From positions 1 through 63,920 of the forward strand of contig JAYKJI010000181.1 in the NCBI GenBank assembly GCA_035285405.1: a DNA stretch of 63,920 bases, read 5' to 3'. Shown here piece by piece: positions 28,827 to 38,735 of this stretch (position 1 is its first letter; every line of letters starts with the position of its first letter). The translations under genes were made by a program, and so were the position numbers. The DNA comes from Woronichinia sp035285405. Lineage in GTDB: Bacteria > Cyanobacteriota > Cyanobacteriia > Cyanobacteriales > Microcystaceae. The notes under the pieces are model-generated. The model did no database searches. It worked only from the letters and a program-made list of their open reading frames with translations, and was not told where the DNA came from.

Positions 28827-30713
28827 TTAAACCATAACCGCTAAGGCTTCGTGAATTGTTTTATTGTAGATAATCCGTCCCGGCGTGGTGTAAATATACT
28901 GGGCAAGTAACTCTCCCGTCGCCGTTTCCCGAACCTTACGTTCCCGATAGTACTTCATGATGCTACCATCTTCTAGGGTTTCTGTTTTCACTACCTCATT
29001 ATCTGGTTTTTCAGTAACCACATCGGTCTCACTATGGCGAACCCAAATGGCTGCATGAAGGGATAATTGTCCCTGATCATAGGCCTTGAGAACGTCTTCA
29101 AGATTAGCAAAGTAGCGTCCTTCTCCCAACTGGGTTTTAGGATTGGTGGCGGTGAGATAATAACAGCCCAAAACCATATCCTGGGAAGGAGCCACAATCG
29201 GTCGTCCCGTTGCCGGCGAAAGCACATTATGACAAGCCAGCATCAGTAATCGGGCTTCTGCCTGGGATTCTAAGGACAGAGGAACGTGTACCGCCATTTG
29301 ATCCCCGTCAAAGTCAGCATTAAAGGCAGGACAAACGAGGGGATGAAGTTGAATGGCTCGACCTTCTACCAGAATTGGCTCAAAGGCTTGAATCCCCAAA
29401 CGGTGAAGGGTCGGCGCACGGTTCAGCATGATGGGATGGCCCGTGATCACTTCATCTAACACCGACCAAACCTGGGGATCATTACGCAAAATTAATTTTT
29501 TGGCGGCCTTAATGTTATTGACAATATTGAGTTTAATCAAACGGTTAATAACAAAGGGCTGGAATAGCTCGATCGCCATTTCCCTGGGCAGACCACACTG
29601 ATAAATTTTTAAGTTTGGCCCGACGACGATAACGGAACGTCCCGAATAGTCAACCCGCTTACCCAAGAGGTTTTGACGGAAACGACCCTGTTTCCCTTCG
29701 ATGATATCCGACAGCGATTTCAGGGGACGGTTATTGGCTCCGACGACGGTACGACCTCGACGACCATTATCAATTAGAGCATCCACCGCTTCTTGCAGCA
29801 TCCGTTTTTCGTTACGGACAATGATTTCAGGAGCCAAAATTTCCTGTAGGCGGGCTAGACGGTTGTTGCGGTTGATTACTCGTCGATAAAGATCATTGAG
29901 GTCAGAGGTGGCAAACCGACCCCCATCTAATTGCACCATCGGGCGTAAATCGGGGGGAATAACAGGAATCACACTTAATACCATCCATTCCGGTAGAGAA
30001 TTCGTGGCGATAAAGTTATCGATTACTCGGAGACGTTTAATGAGCTTGGCTCGTTTTTGACCCTTACTGGCCAGAATTTCTTCTCGCAAACGTTCTGCTT
30101 CTTCTTCTAGGGCCAATTCTTCCAATAAGCGTTGAATGGCTTCGGCTCCAATCCCAACCTCGATGCCAGAGAGTTCAGAATCTTCAGCGTAGATCTGGTC
30201 TTCGATTTCAACCCATTGATCTTCCGTTAGTAATTGTTTGTATTGCAGATTACTGGCGTTGCCTGGATTAAGAACCACGTAGGCATTAAAATAAACAATT
30301 TGTTCCACATCCCGTAGGGGCATATCTAACAGGATGCTGAGATAGCTGGGAATCCCTTTGAGATACCAAACGTGGGTGACGGGGGCTGCTAATTTAATAA
30401 AGCCCATGCGATGACGACGTACCCGCGATTCCGTAACTTCCACACCACAGCGTTCACAGACAATGCCCCGATGTCTGACGCGCTTATATTTTCCACACCA
30501 ACATTCCCAGTCTTTCGAGGGGCCAAAAATCTTTTCACAAAACAGACCATCCATTTCCGGCTTGAGGGTGCGGTAGTTGATGGTTTCTGGTTTGGTTACT
30601 TCACCGACCAGCATTCCGTTGGGTAGGGTTCTTTCTCCCCATTGACGAATTCTTTCAGGAGAAGCGATCGCAATCTTTACGTAGTCAAAGCGGGGTTCGA
30701 TTTGGGCTTTCAT
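28827..30713 (-). CDS. rpoC1: RNA polymerase gamma subunit (N-terminal part of beta')
   Basis: 628 residues, the normal cyanobacterial length. Cys-rich zinc site CWCGKYKRVRHRG...CERCGVEV, the rudder/lid region, GKRVDYSGRSVIVVGP, LNRAPTLHRLGIQAFEP and the catalytic NADFDGDQMAVH are all present. Host RNA polymerase core. Neither rpoB upstream nor rpoC2 downstream is found in this window, although the three are often contiguous in cyanobacteria, so the operon has been broken up here. Confidence 0.97.
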   Translation of the reverse strand: MKAQIEPRFDYVKIAIASPERIRQWGERTLPNGMLVGEVTKPETINYRTLKPEMDGLFCEKIFGPSKDWECWCGKYKRVRHRGIVCERCGVEVTESRVRRHRMGFIKLAAPVTHVWYLKGIPSYLSILLDMPLRDVEQIVYFNAYVVLNPGNASNLQYKQLLTEDQWVEIEDQIYAEDSELSGIEVGIGAEAIQRLLEELALEEEAERLREEILASKGQKRAKLIKRLRVIDNFIATNSLPEWMVLSVIPVIPPDLRPMVQLDGGRFATSDLNDLYRRVINRNNRLARLQEILAPEIIVRNEKRMLQEAVDALIDNGRRGRTVVGANNRPLKSLSDIIEGKQGRFRQNLLGKRVDYSGRSVIVVGPNLKIYQCGLPREMAIELFQPFVINRLIKLNIVNNIKAAKKLILRNDPQVWSVLDEVITGHPIMLNRAPTLHRLGIQAFEPILVEGRAIQLHPLVCPAFNADFDGDQMAVHVPLSLESQAEARLLMLACHNVLSPATGRPIVAPSQDMVLGCYYLTATNPKTQLGEGRYFANLEDVLKAYDQGQLSLHAAIWVRHSETDVVTEKPDNEVVKTETLEDGSIMKYYRERKVRETATGELLAQYIYTTPGRIIYNKTIHEALAVMV

Positions 30714-31034
30714 TCTGTGCGTAGCAATAAGGTCGGATTAAGGCAGTTTTGTCGCTCTTAGTCTGCTAATAGAGCTATCTCTAGGCTTTAGCAGTCACAG
30801 TTTGAGGATGAAAAGGGTACAGTCTGACAATTATAGCCTAAACTTGAAGTGATCGGGGGAATAGCGCGAAATGAATTCCCCAGTTAATCCAGGTGAATAT
30901 AAGCATCGTTCGGCCTGACTGATTAAACAACGTCCTCAAGGGAGCGAGGAGCAAAGTATTAGGAGACACTGACAAAGAGTCGCTGCAAGCTCTAGGATAA
31001 AAGAGAGGGATTGAAAGCAACGCGAATTCACATA
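30714..31034. other. Intergenic region upstream of rpoC1
   Basis: 321 bases between the divergent rpoC1 and a small plus-strand gene, expected to hold both promoters. A 60-codon minus frame here (30838-31020) has no start signal and is not called. No repeat or RNA gene recognised. Confidence 0.5.
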
Positions 31035-31235
31035 ATGTTAGTCATCCTTAATGAAGAACAAGTCTTCGCTGCAAGGCAAGTTTGCCAAGGATGTTTGCTG
31101 GCAGATCAACAGGGATTACCTCGCTGGCAACCAGGGCGACTTCAGTGTGGTAATGCGGTTAGGCCAGTGGATAGTCATCAGCCTATTCTTTATGAATGCC
31201 AAATGGGATTTAAGCTGACCAATATTGAGACCTAA
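31035..31235 (+). CDS. Small conserved-looking cysteine protein, 66 aa
   Basis: MLVILNEEQVFAARQVCQGC... start chosen at the second ATG of the frame. Cysteines in C-x2-C, then CGN and ECQMGF, with basic and aromatic residues between; four cysteines could bind zinc or a cluster. I believe similar small proteins occur in other cyanobacteria but cannot name the family. It diverges from rpoC1. Confidence 0.55.
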   Translation: MLVILNEEQVFAARQVCQGCLLADQQGLPRWQPGRLQCGNAVRPVDSHQPILYECQMGFKLTNIET

Positions 31236-31372
31236 ACTCCGTTTCACTCGAAATCTATTGTTTTTAGTTACCCAAGTCAATCTCCTAAATCCTATCTACA
31301 ATGGGAGACTTATCCCTGAAGTATATCCCAAAAAACTTCAGTGCTTAACTGCTTAATCCATCCGCAAGAGTC

Positions 31373-33298
31373 TTAAAAATCGGAGACATTATGGTTAAGA
31401 CGTTCTTTGTTTAATGTTTCTATTTTATCCTTGGCTTTTTTCCATTCCTGCCAATAATATTGACTCCTTTCGCTATCTTGAAGTTGACGAAATTCCTGCC
31501 ATTGTTTATAGCAGTGTTGAGAGTAATTTTCCCAGACAGCTATTTCTAAAACGGCGATCGCATCTAAAATGTGAAGAGAAGGACGGAAAAGGTCTTCGCT
31601 GCTTTTTTCATCCAGATGAAAGAGATATTGAGTCGGCTGCATGGATTCGGGAAACAGTAAAGCAATATCCTGTAAGCGAGAAAGAAGTTGATTGTTGGGA
31701 TCGGCTAGGGAAGGAAAATCAGCTTGGATTTCTTGAATTTTTTGCCAGAGAAAACGATGGTGATAAAAATTAAATAGTAGATCTTTGCTTTCTAGTAGTT
31801 CGGTGATTGCAGTACGACAGTCTGGACAGTGTAGGTAAATTCTTAATAACAAGGCTTCCGTATTTTCTAGGCGAGTTTTTTCTGGGGAAATTTTCTCTAT
31901 TTTTTTAGATGTTTGGATAGGCCGTCTAGCGATGATAGAGGAACCTTTTTTCAGTTGACTCAATAAATTATTAGCTTGAATCGATAAAGTTTGTGTATCT
32001 CCTTGACTCAGAATTTCCGCACATTTTTGCAGATAGTAGGTACGTTTATTGCCGTCCTCAAGCTGGTTTAATAATTTCAGCATTTCCTGAGCAACTTGCT
32101 CAAAATGATCAGCTTGTTTAAGATTTTTATGAATGAGTAATTGCTGAATTTGCCAATCTAACCAAAGCGGCGCGTTATTAACTAAATTCTCGTATTCTTC
32201 AACTGCCTGACTACTAGCTTTTAAAAATTCATCCGCATCTTTGCCTGCTGGTAAGTTTAAAATCCTTAAATTTACTTGACCACTATAGACCAACGGTTCA
32301 ATTTCGGCGATCGCCCGTTGAGTTGCTTTAACACCAGCCTTATCAGCATCAAAATTAAAAATAATTTGTTTAGAATCGGTATAACGTAATAATAATTTAA
32401 TTTGATCTTGACTTAAGGCCGTCCCCAAAGCCGCGACGGTATTCGTAATACCAACAGCTTGAAGGGCGATCACATCAAAATAGCCTTCTACGATAATTGC
32501 TTTATCTCTTTTTTGAATACTATTTTTTGCCTTATCTAAACCAAAAAGAGTTTTTCCTTTATTAAATAACGGCGTTTCAGGAGAGTTCAAATATTTGGGT
32601 TCATCGCTGCCTAAGGTTCGACTGCCAAACGCAATAATTCGACCCTGACTATCCGCAATCGGAATCATCAGGCGATCGCGGAATTGATCATAATAACCAT
32701 CATTATTTTTACGAGGTTTAACCAGACCAGCTTCAACCACTAGAGCCACTGCATAATGTTTTTGTTCAACGAGATAACGATAAAGGGTTGCCCAACCATC
32801 AGGCGCGTAACCTAATTGAAACTGTTGGATCGTTCCTGCGGTTAATCCTCGCGTTTGATAAAGATAGTTAAGAGCCTTTTCTCCCTGGGGCTGATGCAAA
32901 GTATGTTGATAAAAATGACTGGCAACAGCTAAGACTTCATAAAGTTGTTCGCGAAGAGAAAGTTGGCGTTGTAATTCCTTTTTTTGTTCCGGCTCTAGGG
33001 TTTTAACGGGAACTTGATAGCGTTGGGCTAAATCTAGCACCACATCACCAAAGGAACGCTTGCCTAGTTCCATTAAAAATTTAATCGCATTGCCCCCTGC
33101 CCCACAGCCAAAGCAATAATACATTTGCCGAACTGGACTAACACTAAAACTAGGGGTTTTCTCATCATGAAAAGGACATAAACCTTGATAATCTTTGCCC
33201 CGTTTTTTTAGCACCACATAGTCGGCAATGACATCCACAATGTCAACCCGTTGTTTTACCTCTTCGACAGTATCGGGATGAAGACGCGGAACTTCCAT
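31373..33298 (-). CDS. dnaG: DNA primase
   Basis: 641 residues. CHC2-type zinc finger CPFHDEKTPSFSVSP...YYCFGCGAGGN at residues 41-68, the N-terminal primase core, and the Toprim domain with AIIVEGYFDVIAL and NFDADKAGVKA (metal-binding acidic residues). C-terminal helicase-interaction region is present though divergent. Makes RNA primers at the replication fork. Length is normal for cyanobacteria. Confidence 0.96.
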   Translation of the reverse strand: MEVPRLHPDTVEEVKQRVDIVDVIADYVVLKKRGKDYQGLCPFHDEKTPSFSVSPVRQMYYCFGCGAGGNAIKFLMELGKRSFGDVVLDLAQRYQVPVKTLEPEQKKELQRQLSLREQLYEVLAVASHFYQHTLHQPQGEKALNYLYQTRGLTAGTIQQFQLGYAPDGWATLYRYLVEQKHYAVALVVEAGLVKPRKNNDGYYDQFRDRLMIPIADSQGRIIAFGSRTLGSDEPKYLNSPETPLFNKGKTLFGLDKAKNSIQKRDKAIIVEGYFDVIALQAVGITNTVAALGTALSQDQIKLLLRYTDSKQIIFNFDADKAGVKATQRAIAEIEPLVYSGQVNLRILNLPAGKDADEFLKASSQAVEEYENLVNNAPLWLDWQIQQLLIHKNLKQADHFEQVAQEMLKLLNQLEDGNKRTYYLQKCAEILSQGDTQTLSIQANNLLSQLKKGSSIIARRPIQTSKKIEKISPEKTRLENTEALLLRIYLHCPDCRTAITELLESKDLLFNFYHHRFLWQKIQEIQADFPSLADPNNQLLSRLQDIALLFPESMQPTQYLFHLDEKSSEDLFRPSLHILDAIAVLEIAVWENYSQHCYKQWQEFRQLQDSERSQYYWQEWKKAKDKIETLNKERLNHNVSDF

Positions 33299-33345
33299 AG
33301 TGAGTCATTAGCGATAAATTGGATAAACTAGGTTCAGAATCATAA

Positions 33346-34005
33346 TTAAGAATTAATCAATGAAATTTGCTGAGTTGTCCAGATTGTCCAGGCATCTATT
33401 AAGCCTAAAAAAAGAGTTAGAACTAAAAGGATAAAATACATCCAGGGTTGGGCCAGGGGTTTAATGTTAGTCGTATCGATCTGGGTTTTAGCTTGAACCA
33501 TTTCTACTAATTGCTTAAAACCAGCCACACGCATAGGTAACAAATAGGCTCGATCATTTTGGGTAGTCGTGAAATAATAAACGAAACCGCCCTGACCCGT
33601 TGTTCTGAGTTTAAGAGCCTTGATTTCTGGCCATTGCAATGACCAATTTTTCCGCAGAATCCAGGCAAGCCAAGCGGGATAGGTGACTTGAATGCCTTGT
33701 TCATCTAGAATAACTTTTTCGCTCAAAGCTCCGATCAGAAAAATTAATCCTAAGCCGATGCCTAGCCATAAAACTATAGGAGAAATAGCAACTTGTGTAA
33801 AAGCAGCTAAAAAGGGTAAGGGAATGGTCAGAACACCATAAAGGCTGATCAGGGTAATTTTAATCAGGGGAGAAATGCCCAAAATTAAGACTTGTGGAGG
33901 GGTATTTTTCATTAAATAGTACCAAATTAAAAAAGTGGCAACATCAGAAAGAGCAAGATAACCTTTTAATCCTTTAGCTAACGACTTGTAAAATGCCATC
34001 TGCAT
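33346..34005 (-). CDS. Conserved-type membrane protein of unknown function
   Basis: 219 residues with about four hydrophobic segments: one near residues 19-34, two in the 44-95 region and one near the C-terminus (FILLVLTLFLGLIDAWTIW). Between them is a soluble beta-rich part (VILDEQGIQVTYPAWLAW, LQWPEIKALKLRTT) of the kind seen in PH-like membrane proteins. Overlaps the end of folK by 32 bases, so probably co-transcribed. Function unknown. Confidence 0.65.
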   Translation of the reverse strand: MQMAFYKSLAKGLKGYLALSDVATFLIWYYLMKNTPPQVLILGISPLIKITLISLYGVLTIPLPFLAAFTQVAISPIVLWLGIGLGLIFLIGALSEKVILDEQGIQVTYPAWLAWILRKNWSLQWPEIKALKLRTTGQGGFVYYFTTTQNDRAYLLPMRVAGFKQLVEMVQAKTQIDTTNIKPLAQPWMYFILLVLTLFLGLIDAWTIWTTQQISLINS

Positions 34006-34507
34006 TGACCTGTTGACTCAGTTCCAAAATCGTTTGTTGAGAAACGGGATCTATCCAAGTTGGCGCGATTTCTGCCAGGGGAATTAACACAAAAGCTCTG
34101 TCTCGCATACGGGGATGGGGAATGTGTAGGTTAGGGCCAGTCAGTTGCCATTGATCGTATAACAGTAGATCTAAGTCGAGGGTTCTGGCTCTCCAGGGTT
34201 CTTTTCTGACCCGTCCAAATTTTTCCTCAATGCTTAAAAGTATGGCTAATAAGGCTTGAGGGGATAGATTTGTTTCTAGGATGGCACAACCATTTAGATA
34301 ATTGGGTTGGGGTGGCCCTACGGGTAGGGTTTCATACCAGTGAGAATGGCGGAGATGGCGAATACCCTGATATTCTGACAACTGCTTAAGACTAGCGACC
34401 AAAATTTGCTGGCAATCCCCCAGGTTACTTCCTAAGGCGATCGCACAGGAAAACCACTGTTGAGTTGGCATCCTGGATAAATCGGCGATCCGATGACAGT
34501 CTGACAT
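33974..34507 (-). CDS. folK: 2-amino-4-hydroxy-6-hydroxymethyldihydropteridine pyrophosphokinase
   Basis: 177 residues. CAIALGSNLGD opens the fold after a short extension; FGRVRKEPWRARTLDLDLLLYD carries the conserved RW/DLD block that binds ATP-Mg, and IPHPRMRDRAFVLIPLAEI is the HPR motif. Transfers pyrophosphate to the pterin in folate synthesis. It abuts ccmO upstream (stop and start share a base) without functional link. Confidence 0.93.
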   Translation of the reverse strand: MSDCHRIADLSRMPTQQWFSCAIALGSNLGDCQQILVASLKQLSEYQGIRHLRHSHWYETLPVGPPQPNYLNGCAILETNLSPQALLAILLSIEEKFGRVRKEPWRARTLDLDLLLYDQWQLTGPNLHIPHPRMRDRAFVLIPLAEIAPTWIDPVSQQTILELSQQVNADGILQVVS

Positions 34508-35319
34508 TAAAGTAGGCGATCTTCCGTCGGCTGCACAAGTTTTTGAGGACGAGCCATCACCGCCTTTTCCAATTCCGGCAGGGCAATTAATTCTCGTTGT
34601 TTTTCGCGGATAGCATTGGGAAGCAACATGGGTAATGGTTCTTTTTCATCTAGCCAATAGCTGGCCACCGGCAAGGTATGTTCTAAATCCTCTAAGAGAC
34701 GGGGGATAATCATCACGGCATGAAGTTCGCCAATGCGTTCTGCTTCCTGCATTCCTGCTTCAATTGCCACTGCCACATTAGCCACCGAGCCTCGAATAAT
34801 CGCCGTACAAAGACCATCGCCAATAATTTCATAGGAGGCCAGTTGTACGTCTGCTGACTTGAGCATGGCATCGGCGGCCCCTACCATAGCCGGAAAGCCC
34901 CTGGTTTCCAATAGGCCAATAGAACGATTACTGAGACGACTATAGCCCTGTTGTTGTTGAGCTAGTTCTACTAAATGACTACCGATGGGGAAAACGGCCT
35001 CCAGATTGGGCATGGGACGGGCAATCACCAATTTCGAGACTAATTGACCGAACTGTTCTGCGGTTCTGGCTCCTTCCTCCACCGCTAGACGCACATCGGC
35101 AATCTTCCCACGTACTACTGCCGTGCAATGGCCACTACCAATTTTTTCATAACCCACCAGGGTTACCTGGGCAGATTTCAGCATCATATCTGCTGTCCCT
35201 ACGATCGCCGGAAAACTCTTTGTAGAAACCAATCCCAGGGCACTATCGCTGGGCAATCGAGTCGGTTGATCCCGTTGATATTGAGGAGCCGGAGGACGAG
35301 GGAGATTTAGGCTAGACAT
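34507..35319 (-). CDS. ccmO: Carboxysome shell protein CcmO (two BMC domains)
   Basis: 270 residues. Two tandem bacterial-microcompartment domains: LGLVSTKSFPAIVGTADMML...CTAVVRGKIADVRLAVEEG at about 28-105 and IGLLETRGFPAMVGAADAML...CTAIIRGSVANVAVAIEAG at about 132-215. Tandem-BMC organisation and length match cyanobacterial CcmO, a trimeric shell component of beta-carboxysomes needed for assembly. Located away from a ccmKLMN cluster, as in many cyanobacteria. Divergent from raf1, another Rubisco-related gene. Confidence 0.94.
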   Translation of the reverse strand: MSSLNLPRPPAPQYQRDQPTRLPSDSALGLVSTKSFPAIVGTADMMLKSAQVTLVGYEKIGSGHCTAVVRGKIADVRLAVEEGARTAEQFGQLVSKLVIARPMPNLEAVFPIGSHLVELAQQQQGYSRLSNRSIGLLETRGFPAMVGAADAMLKSADVQLASYEIIGDGLCTAIIRGSVANVAVAIEAGMQEAERIGELHAVMIIPRLLEDLEHTLPVASYWLDEKEPLPMLLPNAIREKQRELIALPELEKAVMARPQKLVQPTEDRLL

Positions 35320-35463
35320 GAAAAAAGTCCTAAGTAATCAATCTTGGCAGTTTCGCGCCGTTAGAACGAGGGTAAATTCCTTTGATACCATCTAGTCTAT
35401 CCCTATTACAATGAAACTTAACTGAAGATTTCCTTCGGTTGCAATAATCTTTGCTAATCTTTC

Positions 35464-36552
35464 ATGAACGACAATTTGCCTTCCAACCCTTCCCAACTCT
35501 CTGAAGAAACGACGACTGAACTCCTACGCTTCCTACTGCATAAGGAGGGTACCTGGGTAGATTGGGGCAAAGCTTGTCAACAATTGCAAAAAGCGGGTTT
35601 TTCCCCCCAGACGATTTTTGAACAAACGGGATTTCAGACGGTTCAGCAAAATTTAATTATTGTCGCCGCCCAGGTCTATGAGTCTTTAGTACGAGAAGCG
35701 GTAGAGGAAAATATCCTCAATTATTACCTCGGCCCCAAGAGTGATGTACTCTACGAATTTCGGATTTTGAACCAAGTTCAACGGGCGACGGCTGCGATTA
35801 CGGCTCAGGCACAAAAGCTAGATGCGGAAAGTGCCAAGGAATTAGCCAGGGCTGTTCAGGATTTTTCCCATTTTTCCCAATTGCCATCGGGTTTTACCAA
35901 TCATCCGGGTGATGCCTTGGCCTATCAGTGCTGGAAATTAGCCAAACAAAATAAGGATTTAGCCGCCCGAACTCGTCTCATTGCCAAAGGTTTAAAATTT
36001 GCCCATTCTGCCACCGCTAGAGCAGCGATCGAACAATTACTATCTGATATCACCGTTTCTCCTGCCAAAAAAGCTCCCCTTGTCCCTCTCTATCGCCTTG
36101 AACAGGAGGAGCAAGTTTCTCGTCTTGTCCCGGTGGCCGGCAGCTTACCGCTCAGTCGTGAACAGATTACAGCCATACCTCCCTTGGCGATCGCCGAACC
36201 CTTTGGAGTAGCGCAGTATGAGGGGTTAGGAGCTTTAGTGCCGCTTCCCGGTTGGCAAATTATCCTCAAAGCAGTGGATCCCCTTGCCTTTTTCTGTCAA
36301 GGTAGCCAGGTTTCTGAGACATTAACGAGCAAAAATGAAACCATGTTAGTGGTTATTGATCGGGCGGCAACGACTTGGGATGAAAATGGTTATTTTTTAA
36401 TCAGTGATGACGATTCTAGTCATTCTGTGGCTATTCAATGGTTTGAAAGTTCACCTAAGGTTGCTCTTTTAGGTCAAGTGATTGTTGTGCTGCGGCCCAA
36501 GCGTATTTTGGATGAAAATAATCTCTTGGAACCCTGGCAAATGGATGATTAA
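35464..36552 (+). CDS. raf1: Rubisco accumulation factor 1
   Basis: 362 residues, normal for Raf1. N-terminal helix-turn-helix part (ELLRFLLHKEGTWVDWGKAC), the helical alpha domain (VYESLVREAVEENILNYYLGP, DVLYEFRILNQVQRATAA), and the beta dimerisation domain in the second half. Raf1 clamps folded RbcL dimers during Rubisco assembly. The neighbourhood with ccmO across a divergent promoter fits carbon fixation. Confidence 0.92.
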   Translation: MNDNLPSNPSQLSEETTTELLRFLLHKEGTWVDWGKACQQLQKAGFSPQTIFEQTGFQTVQQNLIIVAAQVYESLVREAVEENILNYYLGPKSDVLYEFRILNQVQRATAAITAQAQKLDAESAKELARAVQDFSHFSQLPSGFTNHPGDALAYQCWKLAKQNKDLAARTRLIAKGLKFAHSATARAAIEQLLSDITVSPAKKAPLVPLYRLEQEEQVSRLVPVAGSLPLSREQITAIPPLAIAEPFGVAQYEGLGALVPLPGWQIILKAVDPLAFFCQGSQVSETLTSKNETMLVVIDRAATTWDENGYFLISDDDSSHSVAIQWFESSPKVALLGQVIVVLRPKRILDENNLLEPWQMDD

Positions 36553-36575
36553 CCAGTTTTTTTATTAACTCATGA

Positions 36576-36612
36576 GCGATCGCCCTTCTTTAACCTCTCA
36601 AACAGCGATCGC
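36576..36612. repeat. 37-bp direct repeat, left copy flanking the reverse transcriptase
   Basis: Identical to 38968-39004. Begins and ends with GCGATCGC and contains TTCTTTAACCTCTCAAAC. The two copies bracket the reverse transcriptase gene at 250-260 bases on each side. Confidence 0.9.
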
Positions 36613-36827
36613 CGCCTCATATCCTATAAGCGATCGCCTAAAAATCACGTTCACGGTAATAGCGATCGCAATACAGCAAAACCTTTAGCAGATAGATAAT
36701 TGAGGTGATCGCCCTGTAAACTCTCATCTGTCAGAATATCTCCGCCTTATTGGATACCGTAAGACTTCTTTCCAACTTCAGCGTATGCTAAAATCGGAAA
36801 ATTATTTCACCTTAAATTCACCTAACA

Positions 36828-38735
36828 ATGCTTGATCTGAAAAATTTTATAGAACGGGGCTATTTTCCTAAAGAACTACCACCTCCATTTAATACTTCTC
36901 AATTATCACAACATATTGATTCCATCATTCCAACTTGGACAAGCACCTTTGAGCAACACGGGAATGATAAAAGTTCTACGTTTATCTTGACTCAAAGTGA
37001 AGGCGAATCAAATACACAGTATAAAGCTAGAAAAAAAGAATACGCTAATGACTTTAAAAATAAATATGGATCGTCTAAAGCTGTAGACTTTTCTATTTCT
37101 AAAGGAAAACTATCGAGACGTTTGTTATCTATTCCTAATCCAAAGCACTTTATAGATCTATCTAAGAAAATTGTAGACAACTGGCAAGAATTTAAGACCG
37201 TATTTGATTTGTCAGAATATTCTCGAAGTTTGCCTACACCAGATACAAATCCTATTAAACGTTCTGTGTCTACACTTAGCAAAAGTGTTGCCGACTTTAG
37301 AGATCACAAAATCAGCACTTCATTAAGCAAATTAATCGAAATTCAGGTAGATATTTCTAAATTTTATTCTACAATCTACACACACTCAATAACATGGGCT
37401 TTTCTAGGGAAAGAAAAAGCAAAGCTTTATCATAAGCAGAAAGATGTAATTGATCTTATAGCTGCTAACGATCATGATGCAAAACTGTATAAGTTAGCAG
37501 ATGGTATTGATACTTGCGTTAGAAATTGCCAAGAGCGCCAGTCAATTGGCATACCCACAGGGCCAGATACTTCACACATTATTTCAGAGCTTATTGCTTG
37601 CAGAATTGACAGTATTTTACAAAATGAGTTTAGTGATATTAAACTTAAAGGCTGTCGTTACTATGATGATTATTATTTATATGTCTCAACCAGAGATGAA
37701 GCAGATAGAGTTTTAAAAGGATTACAAAGGATTTTAAATGATTTTCAGCTAGAGATAAATGAAAGTAAGGTTAGAATCAAAGAATTTCCATTTGCATTTG
37801 AGGATAAATTTACTCTGATTTTTAATCAATTCCATTTCAAGGAAACAAGCTTGAGTAACAGTATTAAGCACTACTTTAGTTTGGTATGGGGACTCATTGA
37901 TGAAAACAGTCAACGCTCAGATTGGATTTTTAAATATGCACTAAAAATATTTGAATTTAGAACTGTAACAATCACGAAGAAAAGCTGGAAAATTTTTGAA
38001 GATTTATTATTAAAGTCAGCATTGATTGAACCTGCAATTTTGGACATAGTAACTAGAATCTTATTGACATATAAAAGCTATATTGATACGAATTCCAAAA
38101 CAAAATTATATGAGTTGATTGAACTCATTATAGAAAATCATAGTCCAGTAAGACACAATTTTGAAATAGCTTGGGCACTTTGGCTAGCCAAAACATTTGA
38201 AATTAAAATTAAAAAATCTTTAGTAGACAGTGTTATTCAGATGAAAGATTCCATTTCTTTGCTGATACTGCTTGATATACTTAAGAATACAAATTTGATT
38301 GACGACTATCCTACAGCTTTTTCTGATATAGCAACAGATATAACAGAAGATACTTTCTTTTCTCAACTTTGGTTGTTAGCATACGAAGGACTTAAAAAGG
38401 GATGGATTTCGTCGAGTACTCCCAATTTAATTGATAATAATCACTTCTTTAAAATACTTAAAGATTTAGATATAGAGTTTTATGACTCAACAAAACAATT
38501 GAAAATATATCCTTCTAAAGATAAAAATGAATTAGAAGTAGATGTAAGTCCAGACTACACAACATCTTCTAATTCCGTTGAAAATACTGATTTAGTGGTG
38601 CTCAAAATAGGTAATGATGGTGCTACAAAAGTCTTGGCTAGCGAGGATTCTGACAATGAGAATCATCATCTCTTGGGCACTACCACTGATTTAAGTACTT
38701 CCGATATAGGTTCTCTAATTCCATCAAACTTATAA
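36828..38735 (+). CDS. Reverse transcriptase of the defence (Abi/UG) type
   Basis: 635 residues. Reverse transcriptase blocks: motif A QVDISKFYSTIYTHS (catalytic D175), motif B GIPTGPDTSHIISEL, motif C CRYYDDYYLYVST (YYDD at 278-281), then INESKVRIKEF. It has no group II intron maturase domain. About 300 residues of helical, repeat-like sequence follow, as in Abi and unknown-group (UG) reverse transcriptases used in antiphage defence (DRT). Base composition is clearly more AT-rich than its neighbours and the gene sits between direct repeats, both signs of transfer. I cannot assign the UG subtype, and saw no clear retron msr/msd. Confidence 0.85.
   Translation: MLDLKNFIERGYFPKELPPPFNTSQLSQHIDSIIPTWTSTFEQHGNDKSSTFILTQSEGESNTQYKARKKEYANDFKNKYGSSKAVDFSISKGKLSRRLLSIPNPKHFIDLSKKIVDNWQEFKTVFDLSEYSRSLPTPDTNPIKRSVSTLSKSVADFRDHKISTSLSKLIEIQVDISKFYSTIYTHSITWAFLGKEKAKLYHKQKDVIDLIAANDHDAKLYKLADGIDTCVRNCQERQSIGIPTGPDTSHIISELIACRIDSILQNEFSDIKLKGCRYYDDYYLYVSTRDEADRVLKGLQRILNDFQLEINESKVRIKEFPFAFEDKFTLIFNQFHFKETSLSNSIKHYFSLVWGLIDENSQRSDWIFKYALKIFEFRTVTITKKSWKIFEDLLLKSALIEPAILDIVTRILLTYKSYIDTNSKTKLYELIELIIENHSPVRHNFEIAWALWLAKTFEIKIKKSLVDSVIQMKDSISLLILLDILKNTNLIDDYPTAFSDIATDITEDTFFSQLWLLAYEGLKKGWISSSTPNLIDNNHFFKILKDLDIEFYDSTKQLKIYPSKDKNELEVDVSPDYTTSSNSVENTDLVVLKIGNDGATKVLASEDSDNENHHLLGTTTDLSTSDIGSLIPSNL

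Noticed and set aside
30838..31020. 60-codon minus-strand frame upstream of rpoC1
   Set aside because: No start signal, no family resemblance, and it covers the expected divergent promoter region.
36828..38735. Reverse transcriptase as part of a retron, group II intron or diversity-generating retroelement
   Set aside because: No clear msr/msd hairpin region, no maturase domain or intron ends, and no template/variable repeat pair was seen; the long helical tail fits the Abi/UG type.
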